30,795 bases of DNA, from positions 1 to 30,795 of the forward strand of contig CAYRHB010000031.1 in assembly GCA_964424035.1 (NCBI GenBank). Direction: 5' to 3'. Within the stretch, counting starts at the first letter, position 1, and each line of letters opens with the position of its first letter. The notes under the pieces are model-generated. The model saw only the letters and a list, made by a program, of their open reading frames with translations, was not told where the DNA came from and made no database searches. A program made the translations under genes and the position numbers. Below are positions 1 to 8,439 of the stretch, in pieces. Origin of the DNA: Leptolinea sp964424035. Lineage in GTDB: Bacteria; Chloroflexota; Anaerolineae; Anaerolineales; Anaerolineaceae.

Positions 1-816
1 GGTAGCCGGGTCACGGGTAAAGGCAACACCGGTTCCGGAATCATTGCCCATATTGCCAAAGACCATGGTCACAATGTTGACAGCAGTACCCAGATCATCG
101 GGAATATTGGTGGCGCGGCGGTAATCCACAGCACGCTTGCCATTCCAGGATTTGAACACAGCCTCAGTGGCCAGTTTCATCTGTTCGAACACATCCTGGG
201 GAAATTCATGCTTGAATTTTTTGGTAACCGCTTTGAATTTCTCAACCAGATCCTTTAAAGCTTCGGCATCCAGTTCAGTATCAACCTTGGCGCCTTTGTC
301 TTTCTTCATTTCTTCCAGAACATCTTCGAATGCTTCATCGGGCATTCCCAAAACAACCGATCCGAACATCTGGATAAGGCGGCGGTATGAATCGTATACA
401 AACCGTTCGTTATTGGTCAGGGCGACCATTCCCTTGGCAGTTTCATCATTCAGACCAATGTTCAGAACCGTATCCATCATACCGGGCATGGAGAACTTGG
501 CACCGGATCGGCAGGAAACCAGCAGCGGATTCTTCGGATCGCCGAAGGTTTTACCGGCAGCCTTTTCAACGGCTTTCAAAGATTCCAGCATCTGGTCCCA
601 GAGACCTTCAGGGAATTTGCCGGTTGGCTGATAGGCATTACAGGCTTCAGTCGTCGCTGTAAAGAAAGGTGGAACCGGCAACTTGATACGAGTCATTTCA
701 GCAAGGTTGGCGCCTTTTCCGCCCAGCAAACCGCGGACTTTTTCCCAGTCCCCGTCGCAGTATTTTTGAGCCTGTTCAACTTCATCGAACAGATATACCC
801 ATTTCTTTTGAACCAT
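1..816 (-). CDS. ppdK: Pyruvate, phosphate dikinase, N-terminal part (cut by window edge)
   Basis: This cytosolic enzyme interconverts pyruvate, ATP and phosphate with phosphoenolpyruvate, AMP and pyrophosphate. The 272 visible residues are the N-terminal nucleotide-binding (ATP-grasp) part. Visible family motifs are GGKGANLAEM (K34), SCRSGAKFSMPGMMDTVLN near residues 98-116, and GNMGNDSGTGVAFTRDP at the window edge. The frame stays open to base 1, so the phosphohistidine and PEP/pyruvate domains lie outside. The ATG at 814-816 is preceded by AGGAGG at about 822-827, a strong ribosome binding site. The gene is divergent from the response regulator at 1008. A TAGAAT box on the minus strand at 889-894 could be a -10, but no good -35 is seen. 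Identification is secure from the SGAxxSMPGMMDTVLN signature. Confidence 0.96.
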   Translation of the reverse strand, partial: MVQKKWVYLFDEVEQAQKYCDGDWEKVRGLLGGKGANLAEMTRIKLPVPPFFTATTEACNAYQPTGKFPEGLWDQMLESLKAVEKAAGKTFGDPKNPLLVSCRSGAKFSMPGMMDTVLNIGLNDETAKGMVALTNNERFVYDSYRRLIQMFGSVVLGMPDEAFEDVLEEMKKDKGAKVDTELDAEALKDLVEKFKAVTKKFKHEFPQDVFEQMKLATEAVFKSWNGKRAVDYRRATNIPDDLGTAVNIVTMVFGNMGNDSGTGVAFTRDPAT

Positions 817-1007
817 GTGTGCCTCCTGAGAATATGACAATTAATGCGATCTTTCGGGAAAAACCGCAATATGCGCTTTAAATATTGGATTCTACCACAA
901 GGACAACGTTCCACGACCCTAATTTATTGATTTTTACTGTAAAGAAGTTGAAAGGTGGTTTTCTCCGGTTCTGCCGCATAATAAACGTAATTCTTATCGG
1001 AGGAAAT

Positions 1008-1400
1008 GTGCGCATTCTGGTTATTGATGACGATCCGGCATCAACTGAATTAATTCGGTTCTTACTGGCTACATACCCGGCTGAGGTTCTTTCAACCAAT
1101 CTCCCTTCTGAAGGAATCGAAATGGCAAAAAAACACAGACCTGATCTTATTCTGTTGGATCTCTGGATGCCAGAGATGGACGGACGTGAGGTCTGTAAAG
1201 CAATTCGCAAGAGCAGCACTGTTCCAATCCTGATACTATCTGCCCTTGATTCAACTGAAATGATCGCGGAAGTGCTCAATGCTGGCGCAGATGATTATCT
1301 GATCAAACCTGTGTCTCAAAATATTCTGCATGCCTATATACGGAAATTTGCAAGAACCCATCAAACCGGGTCATTAATGGTTACACACGCGGCCATATAA
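1008..1400 (+). CDS. Single-domain response regulator receiver protein
   Basis: This 130-residue protein is a bare CheY-like receiver that would accept a phosphoryl group from a histidine kinase. It shows the acidic pocket D7-D8-D9, the phosphoacceptor D51 in LLDLWMPEMDG, the switch residue S78 in LSA, and K100 in LIKP. Nothing resembling a DNA-binding or enzymatic output domain follows; the protein ends about 20 residues after the receiver core. I chose the GTG at 1008 because GGAGG at 999-1003 precedes it and the protein then begins with the canonical RILVIDDDP; longer frames add residues unlike any receiver. No kinase is in the window, so its partner is unknown. It is followed 44 nt later by the small zinc-motif protein, and the two may be cotranscribed. 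Confidence 0.9.
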   Translation: MRILVIDDDPASTELIRFLLATYPAEVLSTNLPSEGIEMAKKHRPDLILLDLWMPEMDGREVCKAIRKSSTVPILILSALDSTEMIAEVLNAGADDYLIKPVSQNILHAYIRKFARTHQTGSLMVTHAAI

Positions 1401-1444
1401 AACGGCGCGGCATAGTAGAATATCCAATAACAGGAGAAACTACT

Positions 1445-1741
1445 GTGCAAACTTGTTCAAACTGCCATAACCAATCACCTGACGATGCAACGACCTGCCT
1501 ATTTTGTCAGGCTGACCTTTCAGTCACATCTGAACAGGCAGTGGCATTAAAGAAATTCAGAGACAATCCCAGGGTTCAACTGATCCGGATCGCCGCTTCT
1601 GCAGATTGTTGTCCGGCCTGTAGAAAGTTGGAAGGCACGTACAGCAAGGAGGAAACACCGGTTTTGCCGGTCAAGGGTTGTTCCCATGAGAATGGTTGCC
1701 GATGTTTTTATGAACCGATCCTGACAGAGATCTTTCCCTGA
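1445..1741 (+). CDS. Small protein with an N-terminal zinc ribbon and a second Cys-rich motif
   Basis: Function unknown. This 98-residue protein begins with a zinc ribbon: C4-x2-C7 and C18-x2-C21. After a charged helix, a second cluster has C55-P-A-C58, a Leu/Gly/Tyr stretch, then G-C78-x-H80 and C84-R-C86. The spacing of this second cluster (CPxC...LxG..Y...PxxP...CRC) resembles the C-terminal motif of phage Mu gpF-like head proteins, although the remainder of that family is absent. The GTG at 1445 is supported by AGGAGA at 1432-1437 with 7-nt spacing. The 5-nt gap to the end of the next, convergent gene leaves no room for a separate terminator. It could be a metal-binding adaptor or a domesticated phage-derived fragment; that part is inference. 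Confidence 0.75.
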   Translation: MQTCSNCHNQSPDDATTCLFCQADLSVTSEQAVALKKFRDNPRVQLIRIAASADCCPACRKLEGTYSKEETPVLPVKGCSHENGCRCFYEPILTEIFP

Positions 1742-1746
1742 AAACC

Positions 1747-3099
1747 TCAATCAACAGTGAGGAGAACCTCTCCCACTTTTATATTCTGCGCACCGGTGGT
1801 TTGATATTCAATCGATACCCCGTATTCCCCCGGCTTTATGGGATCAATTTCACTGAATACATGATATGACTGGCCGGGAACCAGATGGATATTGAGATCA
1901 GTAAGGATTACTCTATTGACCGATTTTGGGGGTATACGATCTTCTTCATGATTGGTCTGAAATAGAGTCAATAGAATGGAGCTGACATCCATCTCCATTC
2001 CGCCGCTATTCATGACGAACAATTCCAATTCCACATTCCCTTCTCTGTTATTAATTCGGAGAGGTTCATTTGATGAAAAGCCCAGATAGGCGGGAATGCC
2101 CTTATACCGTAGGAATTTAATCTTCGTTGACTCCGTGTCCGCGTTATTTCGCACCCAGTCCTCTCCAATCAGACTGGCCGTCCATATGGCAGGTCCGGTT
2201 GCCCGGCCTTCGGCTTCTAAATAGATCAGGCTGCCTGTCCACGTCCGACCGCCAATTACCATACCGGGGTCGACAACAACACCCAATCCCGGATCAACCG
2301 GGTCGCCAAAAAGCACAAAATCCCCGGGAAGCAGGCTTTCAGGGGTAATCTGAACCATTTCAGCCGCGACATCCCAAATGGTCGGAATGAGTGGTTCTGC
2401 CCCTACAGGTTGCATCACGTCACTGATGAAGCCGGAAGGTGTGACCGGAAAACCATCAAGAGAGGCTCCGGAATTGGCTCTCAATCCCAACATAGCCCAG
2501 CGCTCCGCCCGGTTGACCATCCTTTCCCGTTCTTTTCGGGGATCGGATGCATAAAAGAATTTCGCGCTCTCATCATCTTTTTCCACCAGAAATTCAGACG
2601 AATCCACGTTGTAGCATGAGCCGACTACGCCAAGGTAGCTGGAATTTACACCCCAGTTGGCACTTAATAACCGGATGTTGAAATACTCTGTTCCTTCAAG
2701 AATTACTTCCCCGGCGCCGAGTACAATGCCGATATGACCTGCCCAGACATCAACCGGTACAGGAACCAGATGTTCCATTGAGTTCCATTCCTGAACGGTA
2801 ACGACCTGCGCGCCACCCGCCAAAACCAATAGATCGCCTGTTAGTGGTTTATCACCGGATCGGCGTAATGAATAACCCTGATAGTCCATCCATGTCAGCC
2901 CATCCTGATCAGGTTCAGCCAGTGACGCGGCTGTCCAGTATTCACCGGGAATCTGGTCAATTCCCAGAATGGTCAAAATAAAACCCACACACTGGCACCA
3001 CTCTGCCGGGTTGGGTCGAACTGATACGGGAATAGATAGATGCGAAAAAAACAGACTGGCAGATAATCCGATATGCAGAAGAGATATTGAAAAGCTCAA
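1747..3099 (-). CDS. Exported protein with a CHAP/NlpC-P60-like domain followed by a degenerate copy
   Basis: This 450-residue protein is probably secreted: residues 1-26 are strongly hydrophobic, though they lack the usual basic N-terminus. Residues about 28-165 read as a papain-like amidase domain with EWCQCVGF (C35 or C37 as nucleophile), GDLLVL (88-93) and GHIGIVLG (H122). Residues about 195-300 repeat the same layout: TPSGFISDVMQ, LLPGDFVLF and GLGVVVD, but S222 stands where the nucleophilic Cys is expected and G271 where the His is expected, so the second copy looks inactive. The C-terminal ~110 residues look like a beta-sandwich. Only a TTG start at 3097-3099 fits; an in-frame stop lies just upstream and GAGAGG is about 12 nt away. 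The likely role is peptidoglycan or protein hydrolysis outside the membrane, but the substrate is not visible. Confidence 0.72.
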   Translation of the reverse strand: MSFSISLLHIGLSASLFFSHLSIPVSVRPNPAEWCQCVGFILTILGIDQIPGEYWTAASLAEPDQDGLTWMDYQGYSLRRSGDKPLTGDLLVLAGGAQVVTVQEWNSMEHLVPVPVDVWAGHIGIVLGAGEVILEGTEYFNIRLLSANWGVNSSYLGVVGSCYNVDSSEFLVEKDDESAKFFYASDPRKERERMVNRAERWAMLGLRANSGASLDGFPVTPSGFISDVMQPVGAEPLIPTIWDVAAEMVQITPESLLPGDFVLFGDPVDPGLGVVVDPGMVIGGRTWTGSLIYLEAEGRATGPAIWTASLIGEDWVRNNADTESTKIKFLRYKGIPAYLGFSSNEPLRINNREGNVELELFVMNSGGMEMDVSSILLTLFQTNHEEDRIPPKSVNRVILTDLNIHLVPGQSYHVFSEIDPIKPGEYGVSIEYQTTGAQNIKVGEVLLTVD

Positions 3100-3133
3100 T
3101 GATCTGGAAAACCTCTCAAGGGTTGAAGTTCAA

Positions 3134-3161
3134 TTGCCCGGGGATTGGATAACCGTATAAT
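3134..3161 (+). promoter_or_regulatory. Probable sigma-70 type promoter for the sppA pair
   Basis: TTGCCC at 3134-3139 and a perfect TATAAT at 3156-3161 are separated by 16 nt. The box ends 24 nt before the start codon, leaving a short leader with AAGGAG at 3175-3180. It lies outside the divergent exported-protein gene. Confidence 0.6.
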
Positions 3162-3185
3162 ACATGTAACACATAAGGAGTATAC

Positions 3186-4055
3186 ATGACTACTGAAGCA
3201 TCAATTCCCTCCAGATCGCCCTGGTCACTGGCCAGGTTTTCCATCTGGGTAATCATTCCTCTCATAATCGGGATAGCCCTATCATTTTTGATTCCCCGTC
3301 CGGCTATCGGGGTGATCTACTTAAGTGATGCTTTCTACTATTACACAGCCCACGATATGATCCAACAAATATCCACAGCCAAGAACTCAGCAGATATCAG
3401 GGCTGTCATCCTCGTGATGACATCACCCGGCGGAACAGTTACAGATACCGAATCTGTCTATCGGGAGATCATTTCCCTGAGAAAAACAAAGCCGGTCGTT
3501 ACTGTTATCGAAGGTATGGCGGCCAGCGGTGGATATTACGTTGCCAGCGGGACCGATTACATTTTCGCCAAAGCCAGCTCGGAGATTGGCAATATCGGGG
3601 TAATTGGTACCCTGCCTCAGGAACCGGTTGTTTATGAAGACGTTTATTCAACCGGTCCGTATAAAATCTGGGGAATGCCACGGGATTCCTTTTCAAGGGA
3701 ATTGGAAATGCTGAAAACCGGATTTCTGGAAGTCGTGAAGCTGGGACGCGGAGATCGGTTGGATTTAGCTGATGAGATCATCCTGCGTGGTGAGGTGTAT
3801 TCTGGCAGTGATGCGCTGAAATATGGACTGATTGACGCGCTTGGTTCATTATCCGATGCCGAAGAAAAAGCGGCCAAACTGGCAGGCATACGTCATTACA
3901 GGGTGGTTGATCTTTATGACCTGGCCGGGTTAACAGCAAGAATATTGGAACCTGTTGGCTTCTTCCGGACCGATCCTGATGGCAACAAAACGGAATATCC
4001 GGCACAGCCCGGATCATACATGCTGTATATTCCCGGTTTGGGAGATGCACAATGA
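3186..4055 (+). CDS. sppA: Membrane-anchored serine protease, SppA (S49) family
   Basis: Family members cleave leftover signal peptides and other membrane-associated peptides using a Ser-Lys dyad. The 289-residue protein has one N-terminal transmembrane segment (about residues 19-37) followed by a single S49 domain. Visible features are TSPGG (79-83), the nucleophile S114 in GMAASGGYYVAS, and GNIGVIG (135-141). K160 in STGPYKIWG is the likely general base, judged by its place in the family. The length fits the single-domain bacterial form rather than the double-domain E. coli form. AAGGAG at 3175-3180 sets the ATG. The stop overlaps the start of the next gene by 4 nt (ATGA), which implies translational coupling and a shared job at the membrane. 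Confidence 0.9.
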   Translation: MTTEASIPSRSPWSLARFSIWVIIPLIIGIALSFLIPRPAIGVIYLSDAFYYYTAHDMIQQISTAKNSADIRAVILVMTSPGGTVTDTESVYREIISLRKTKPVVTVIEGMAASGGYYVASGTDYIFAKASSEIGNIGVIGTLPQEPVVYEDVYSTGPYKIWGMPRDSFSRELEMLKTGFLEVVKLGRGDRLDLADEIILRGEVYSGSDALKYGLIDALGSLSDAEEKAAKLAGIRHYRVVDLYDLAGLTARILEPVGFFRTDPDGNKTEYPAQPGSYMLYIPGLGDAQ

Positions 4056-5557
4056 AACGATCCAATATATTGATTGCCATTGCCTGCCTAGTGCTACCCG
4101 GATTGTTGACAACTTTCTGGTTCTACTCGGGATTTCCCGTTACCAATTCCGTAAAAATGCCGGAATTTTCTGCCATAGATATTCCTACGCCTCCCCTGTC
4201 AACAGCTATTCCATTAAAGATTCCACCGGAAAATCCGAAGACGACCATCCTCTTCGATATGTCCCATGGGAACATGGTATCCATGTCTGAGATCGATCCA
4301 TTCATCCGGGCTATCGAATCAATGGGCGGTGCCATTGAGGTCACATCTCAGGATTTTGACCTGAAAACCTCTCTGAAAACCGTAAATGCATTCATTTCAC
4401 TCGCCCCGCTTCAAAATTACTCATCTTTTGAGATCTCAACAATAACCTCATTTGTGAAACGCGGTGGGTTCTTGATCATAGCCACCGATCCCACCCGCAA
4501 TTTGATGGCTTCTGACAGTCTAACAATGAGTATCAGTTTGAGCGGTGTGGATATCGCAAACAGGTTATTGGAACCTTTCGATACCTCAATTTCCGACGAT
4601 TACCTTTACGATATGGTCTCCAATGAAGGAAACTACCGCAATGTGATCTTGACGGATTTTGATCGCAACGAATTGATGAAAAATGTATCAAAGCTGGTGA
4701 TCTATGGCGGACACTCCGTAAAAACAAATGAATACCCTCTGGCATCTTGCTCGGATTCCACGTATTCGTCGGCAACAGATATGGCCGGTGAGTTTTCTCC
4801 GTTCGCTCTGGTGAAATATGGGGATGGAAATGTGCTGGTATTGGGCGATCTAAGTTTGCTCACCACACAATATGTCCAATCGGCAGACAATCAGGTTTTT
4901 GTCTATAACCTTGCCGGTTTTGTGACCGGAACATCCAGGGAAAAAACATTGGAAGATTTTCCGGCAATATTCAACGATCCTGTAGTTCTTGTCCCGGACA
5001 ACGAAATGGAGTTGAAGGGCGATCTACTATCCATTGTGGCGAAATTGGAAAAGGTCATTGGAACTGAACCGGGTGAACTATCAGTTTCCCGGGATAACAC
5101 CTCCGCACCAAACCGTGTTCTCCTCACCACATTCAACCCCGGTGATGAAGCTGGCGAAATTCTGGCCGGGCTCGGTATTGATCTTTCCCCTCAGCCGTTA
5201 CATACTGCGACTGTTACACCAACTGCCGGCCAAAATGAAGAATCAGGGTCTGGAATGATCGACACAGAGTTGATTCAGCCAACAGAATATGTGGACTCTC
5301 GCGATGAAGAAGAAATTGAACCGGTCCCAGTGTTGATCGGGATACCCGGTCTGAGCACGGTTTCCACCGATGGCCTTGGATTGGTCGGTTTGGTACGCGA
5401 TGAAAATCAAACCACGTTGATCATAGTCACATCATCCAGTGAAAATCTGGCAAATTTCATCACGGATCTTACAATTAACGGGCTTTCCGGTTGCCTGGTT
5501 AAGGATAATCTGGCAGCCTGCGATATATTTAGCATAGATCTGGAACCGAAAGGCTGA
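4052..5557 (+). CDS. Signal-anchored extracytoplasmic protein, DUF4350/GATase-like fold suspected
   Basis: Not confidently recognised. The 501-residue protein begins MKRSN and has one hydrophobic segment (about residues 6-27), so most of it should lie outside the membrane. From about residue 65 it reads TTILFDMSHGN, then a region with FEISTITSFVKRGGFLIIATDP. This layout (strand, DxSHG, then a 'remove the gate and report' GGFLII strand) resembles DUF4350 and glutamine-amidotransferase-like domains found in exported proteins. A second cue is GDGNVLVLGDLSLLT near 266-280. The segment around residues 385-430 is rich in Thr, Pro, Glu and Gln and looks like a flexible linker before a short C-terminal domain with paired cysteines. 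It overlaps sppA by 4 nt, so it may be a substrate, partner or regulator of that protease. Confidence 0.65.
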   Translation: MKRSNILIAIACLVLPGLLTTFWFYSGFPVTNSVKMPEFSAIDIPTPPLSTAIPLKIPPENPKTTILFDMSHGNMVSMSEIDPFIRAIESMGGAIEVTSQDFDLKTSLKTVNAFISLAPLQNYSSFEISTITSFVKRGGFLIIATDPTRNLMASDSLTMSISLSGVDIANRLLEPFDTSISDDYLYDMVSNEGNYRNVILTDFDRNELMKNVSKLVIYGGHSVKTNEYPLASCSDSTYSSATDMAGEFSPFALVKYGDGNVLVLGDLSLLTTQYVQSADNQVFVYNLAGFVTGTSREKTLEDFPAIFNDPVVLVPDNEMELKGDLLSIVAKLEKVIGTEPGELSVSRDNTSAPNRVLLTTFNPGDEAGEILAGLGIDLSPQPLHTATVTPTAGQNEESGSGMIDTELIQPTEYVDSRDEEEIEPVPVLIGIPGLSTVSTDGLGLVGLVRDENQTTLIIVTSSSENLANFITDLTINGLSGCLVKDNLAACDIFSIDLEPKG

Positions 5558-6325
5558 TCAATCCTGGTTTAAAAATGTTTCTTCAAGAGCCCGGGCGACA
5601 AGCCCGGGTTCTTCCATGAGCACCATATGTGTTCCTGTCGGACTGGAGTAGTACCGGCCATCCTTAACCCGGCGGGAAAGTTCATAAAGGACCTCAGGCG
5701 GAGAGAATGTATCCCTTCCTCCGGATACCAGAATAATCGGGATGGATAGCGCCTCCAACCAGGGTGTGGCGTCTTTTCGATTGGCCAGTGCATGAAGAGC
5801 CATGGCCACACCTGATGGGCTGGCTTTCTGCATAATGGTCAACAATTGTTGGCGTAAATCAAGATCATCTGTCAGACGGATGGACATGTCCCGGATGAAT
5901 GTGGATGTACCATTCTGTAACACTTGTGTGCGGTTCAAAATCCTGCCTGCAGCTTTTTCAGGTGTATCAGCACCTGATCGGGTGGCCACCAAACACAACC
6001 CGGAGACCCGATCAGGGTGGTTGTGCACGATCTCCATGGAAACGTAACCACCCATGGAATGACCGGCAATTACAGCCTTCTCAACTTCCAGCCGGTCCAT
6101 CAACCGGACGACATCCCCGGCCATTTCCGCGATCGTAGTTTCTGTCCCTGTAACCGGTGATTGTCCCAATCCCCGTACATCCGGCAAAATACCATGGGCT
6201 TTTTCTTTTAGTAATTCTGCCACCGGCAGCCATGTTGTATGGTTAAGTGGGAAACCGTGGATGAACACAATTGGAGTCCCTTTTCCAGTTTCCTCATAAT
6301 TCAGTTCAACCGATGTTTCATGCAT
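5558..6325 (-). CDS. Alpha/beta-fold hydrolase
   Basis: This 255-residue protein is a complete alpha/beta hydrolase of the epoxide hydrolase/haloperoxidase/esterase type; the substrate cannot be read from sequence. It has the oxyanion-loop HGFPLN (23-28), DVRGLGQS (49-56), the nucleophile elbow GHSMGG with S90, GGRDTF with the acid Asp, and GTHMVLMEEP with the catalytic His near the C-terminus. I place the start at the ATG at 6323-6325 because GGGAGG lies 6 nt upstream and the protein then begins just before the first beta strand; a longer frame back to 6418 only adds residues antisense to nothing conserved. The start lies 8 nt inside the preceding gene, so translation is probably coupled. 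Its 3' end contains a strong inverted repeat. Confidence 0.9.
   Translation of the reverse strand: MHETSVELNYEETGKGTPIVFIHGFPLNHTTWLPVAELLKEKAHGILPDVRGLGQSPVTGTETTIAEMAGDVVRLMDRLEVEKAVIAGHSMGGYVSMEIVHNHPDRVSGLCLVATRSGADTPEKAAGRILNRTQVLQNGTSTFIRDMSIRLTDDLDLRQQLLTIMQKASPSGVAMALHALANRKDATPWLEALSIPIILVSGGRDTFSPPEVLYELSRRVKDGRYYSSPTGTHMVLMEEPGLVARALEETFLNQD
5585..5613. other. Strong inverted repeat inside the 3' end of the hydrolase gene
   Basis: Twelve-base arms (5585-5596 and 5602-5613) with a CCCGGGC core flank a 5-nt loop. In plus-strand RNA the stem pairs fully with one G-U; in minus-strand RNA one A-C mismatch replaces it. It begins 28 nt past the stop of the plus-strand gene ending at 5557 and could stop or stabilise that transcript, but no U-run follows directly. 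Confidence 0.45.
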
Positions 6326-7847
6326 TCTCATCCTCCCGCTCCGGATTATGGATGATGCCTTTTGCCAGCTCAATTGCTTCAACCCGACTTGAAATTTCGC
6401 CACAGGCCTGGGCTTCATGGATTCTATTCAAGATTTTACCGATCATTCTGCCCGGAGGAAGATCAAACTCCTTCATGATCTCGGTACCGTCCAGCAACCT
6501 GATAGGCTCAACCCAAATTTCACGCTTTTCAAACCAACCTTCCAGATAGACTTCCGTGCGCTCCAGTTCTCTTATCCAGTCATCCTGATCCGGTGGCAAA
6601 TTGGTCAGAGCGAGAAAATCAGCCAAAGCCAGCAAACAGGTTTCTACCCCGGTTTCTCCGGTTACCCTGAAGTACCGGAAAACATTGCGCCGTGATGGTA
6701 ACAGGGTATCTGCAGAAAGGTAGCGCGGTCGAATATGATTGGATACCATGGATTCAAGAGCTTTTACTTCAACTTCACTAAATGCCATTCTACGGGCAAT
6801 TTCCTGTACCTCTCTTGCGCCAACTATCTCATGTTTATAAAAATGAACACGGTCATCTGAACCAATACTACGGCAGGCAGGTTTGGCAATGTCATGCAGC
6901 AGGGCGGCTAAAAGGCATAATCCTCTTCTAGAACGAAAAGGATTCAATCTCCCGGAAAAATGCCGGCGAATCGGATCGCGGAAACGTCCCAGCTTTCCGG
7001 CTGCCAACCCGAGCATGAGGTTGCCGCCATCTTCAAGAACGGTATCCGGATTGAGAAACAGATCAAGCAGGCTGGTCATTTGGGCAATCACAGCCAGAGT
7101 ATGCTCCCAGACATCCAACTCATGGGGTGGTGATTGGGTTACACCTTTTAATTCCATCAGATCAGGAAAAAGCCTGGCGAGAAGCCCCACGTGATCGAGC
7201 AACCGAATGGCAGATGCCGGTTGAGGTTCTTCCAGTATTTTAAAAATTTCGTCGCGTTTTCGTTCATCAGACACACTCTGAAGGAGCGGCGCCGTTTCAC
7301 GGATCTGACCGGCCAATCCTGGAACCATACGCAGACCCAGAGCCAGCGATAATCTCACCGCCCGGATCGCTCGAACCGGATCATTGCGAATTGAGTCTGC
7401 CCGGCATGGTCGCAAGACCTTGTCTTTTAGATCCTGCCGTCCGTTCATTGGATCAACGCATTCCACGGGGTCATGCAAACGCATGGCAATCGCGTTGACC
7501 GAGAAATCGCGCATCGCGAGATCTGATTCGAGGGATTCTGCCTGATAGCGGCTGAAATCAATCATATCCAGTTGCCCGTTATCGGTGAATAGAACGCGGT
7601 ACATTCCCCTGGTTTCATCCAGGGCGAAGAAATCTCCATGCAACGCATCTGCGGTCAGCCGGGCTGCTTTTTTTGCATCCTCCGGCAGGATGATATCCAC
7701 GTCATGGCATGGTCTTCCTGCCAGTTGATCCCGTACCACTCCCCCAACCAACCAGATATCCAGTGCGGGATCCAAAACCCCGCGCATCTGTGTAATCAGT
7801 GGCTCAAGTGAGCCGGAATTCCCACTAAAATCAATAGAACCGGTCAT
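6318..7847 (-). CDS. CCA tRNA nucleotidyltransferase/poly(A) polymerase family protein with HD domain
   Basis: Class II family members add CCA to tRNA 3' ends or poly(A) to RNA. The 509-residue protein has the head motif LVGGVVRDQLAG (33-44) and the metal-binding pair D49 and D51 in CHDVDIIL. MRDFSVNAIA and the neck-region RNDPVRAIRAVRL follow. A C-terminal HD phosphohydrolase-like domain carries LLAALLHDIAKP and later SNHIRPRYLS. This fits the long Cca-HD form. The tRNA-Glu in this window lacks an encoded CCA, consistent with a need for CCA addition, but sequence alone does not separate the CCA-adding from the A-adding type. It starts 3 nt after hpt and overlaps the hydrolase by 8 nt, so it sits inside the minus-strand operon. 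Confidence 0.9.
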   Translation of the reverse strand: MTGSIDFSGNSGSLEPLITQMRGVLDPALDIWLVGGVVRDQLAGRPCHDVDIILPEDAKKAARLTADALHGDFFALDETRGMYRVLFTDNGQLDMIDFSRYQAESLESDLAMRDFSVNAIAMRLHDPVECVDPMNGRQDLKDKVLRPCRADSIRNDPVRAIRAVRLSLALGLRMVPGLAGQIRETAPLLQSVSDERKRDEIFKILEEPQPASAIRLLDHVGLLARLFPDLMELKGVTQSPPHELDVWEHTLAVIAQMTSLLDLFLNPDTVLEDGGNLMLGLAAGKLGRFRDPIRRHFSGRLNPFRSRRGLCLLAALLHDIAKPACRSIGSDDRVHFYKHEIVGAREVQEIARRMAFSEVEVKALESMVSNHIRPRYLSADTLLPSRRNVFRYFRVTGETGVETCLLALADFLALTNLPPDQDDWIRELERTEVYLEGWFEKREIWVEPIRLLDGTEIMKEFDLPPGRMIGKILNRIHEAQACGEISSRVEAIELAKGIIHNPEREDENA

Positions 7848-7850
7848 AAA

Positions 7851-8405
7851 TTATTCCGGCTGATAATGCTCCAGGTTGACCACACCAATGAATGGCAGAT
7901 TGCGGTAGAAATCATCAATATCAAGGCCATAACCAAAGACAAATTTGTTGGGAATTTCAAATCCTGTATATTTCACAGGCACTTCCACTTCACGACGTTC
8001 CGCTTTATCCAGAAGTGTGCAAACACACAAACTGGCCGGATCACGGGTTTCCAACAACTCAATCACAGATTTCAATGTGTAACCGCTGTCAATAATATCT
8101 TCAACAATAATAACGTGTTTATTCTGGATACTGCAATTCAAGTCAAGTGTAATGCGGACATTCCCGCTCGATTCACGACCTCCAACACCATAAGAAGAGA
8201 CTGCCATGAATTCAATGGCCAGCGGCACATCGATATGCCGGATCAGGTCTGTTAGAAACATCACTCCGCCCCTGAGGATACAAATCAACAGAATCTCTTT
8301 TCCGGCATAATCACCCGTGATCTGTTTTCCCAATTCACGGATTCTTTGCTGTAAAGAATCTTCAGGGATCAATACCTCAGCCAGGAAATCATGATAATCC
8401 TTCAT
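7851..8405 (-). CDS. hpt: Hypoxanthine phosphoribosyltransferase
   Basis: This cytosolic purine salvage enzyme joins hypoxanthine or guanine to PRPP to give IMP or GMP. The 184-residue length is typical. The PRPP-binding loop VIIVEDIIDSGYTL spans about 98-111, with the acidic pair E102-D103. LRGGVMF (44-50), SSYG (70-73) and FVFGYGLDIDDFYRNLPFIGV near the C-terminus are standard for the family. AGGAG lies about 7 nt before the ATG at 8403-8405. It follows tdk by 34 nt and precedes the nucleotidyltransferase by 3 nt, grouping base and nucleoside salvage. Confidence 0.96.
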   Translation of the reverse strand: MKDYHDFLAEVLIPEDSLQQRIRELGKQITGDYAGKEILLICILRGGVMFLTDLIRHIDVPLAIEFMAVSSYGVGGRESSGNVRITLDLNCSIQNKHVIIVEDIIDSGYTLKSVIELLETRDPASLCVCTLLDKAERREVEVPVKYTGFEIPNKFVFGYGLDIDDFYRNLPFIGVVNLEHYQPE

Positions 8406-8439
8406 GGACTTCTCCTATCACAGGGGCAAAGTTTTCGAA

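Noticed and set aside
889..900. TTGTGGTAGAAT shared on the minus strand between the ppdK upstream region and the tRNA-Glu promoter
   Set aside because: A 12-base match is expected by chance in a window of this size, and only the tRNA copy has a proper -35.
7866..8255. 129-codon plus-strand frame opposite hpt
   Set aside because: It is the antisense shadow of a conserved gene, with no ribosome binding site.
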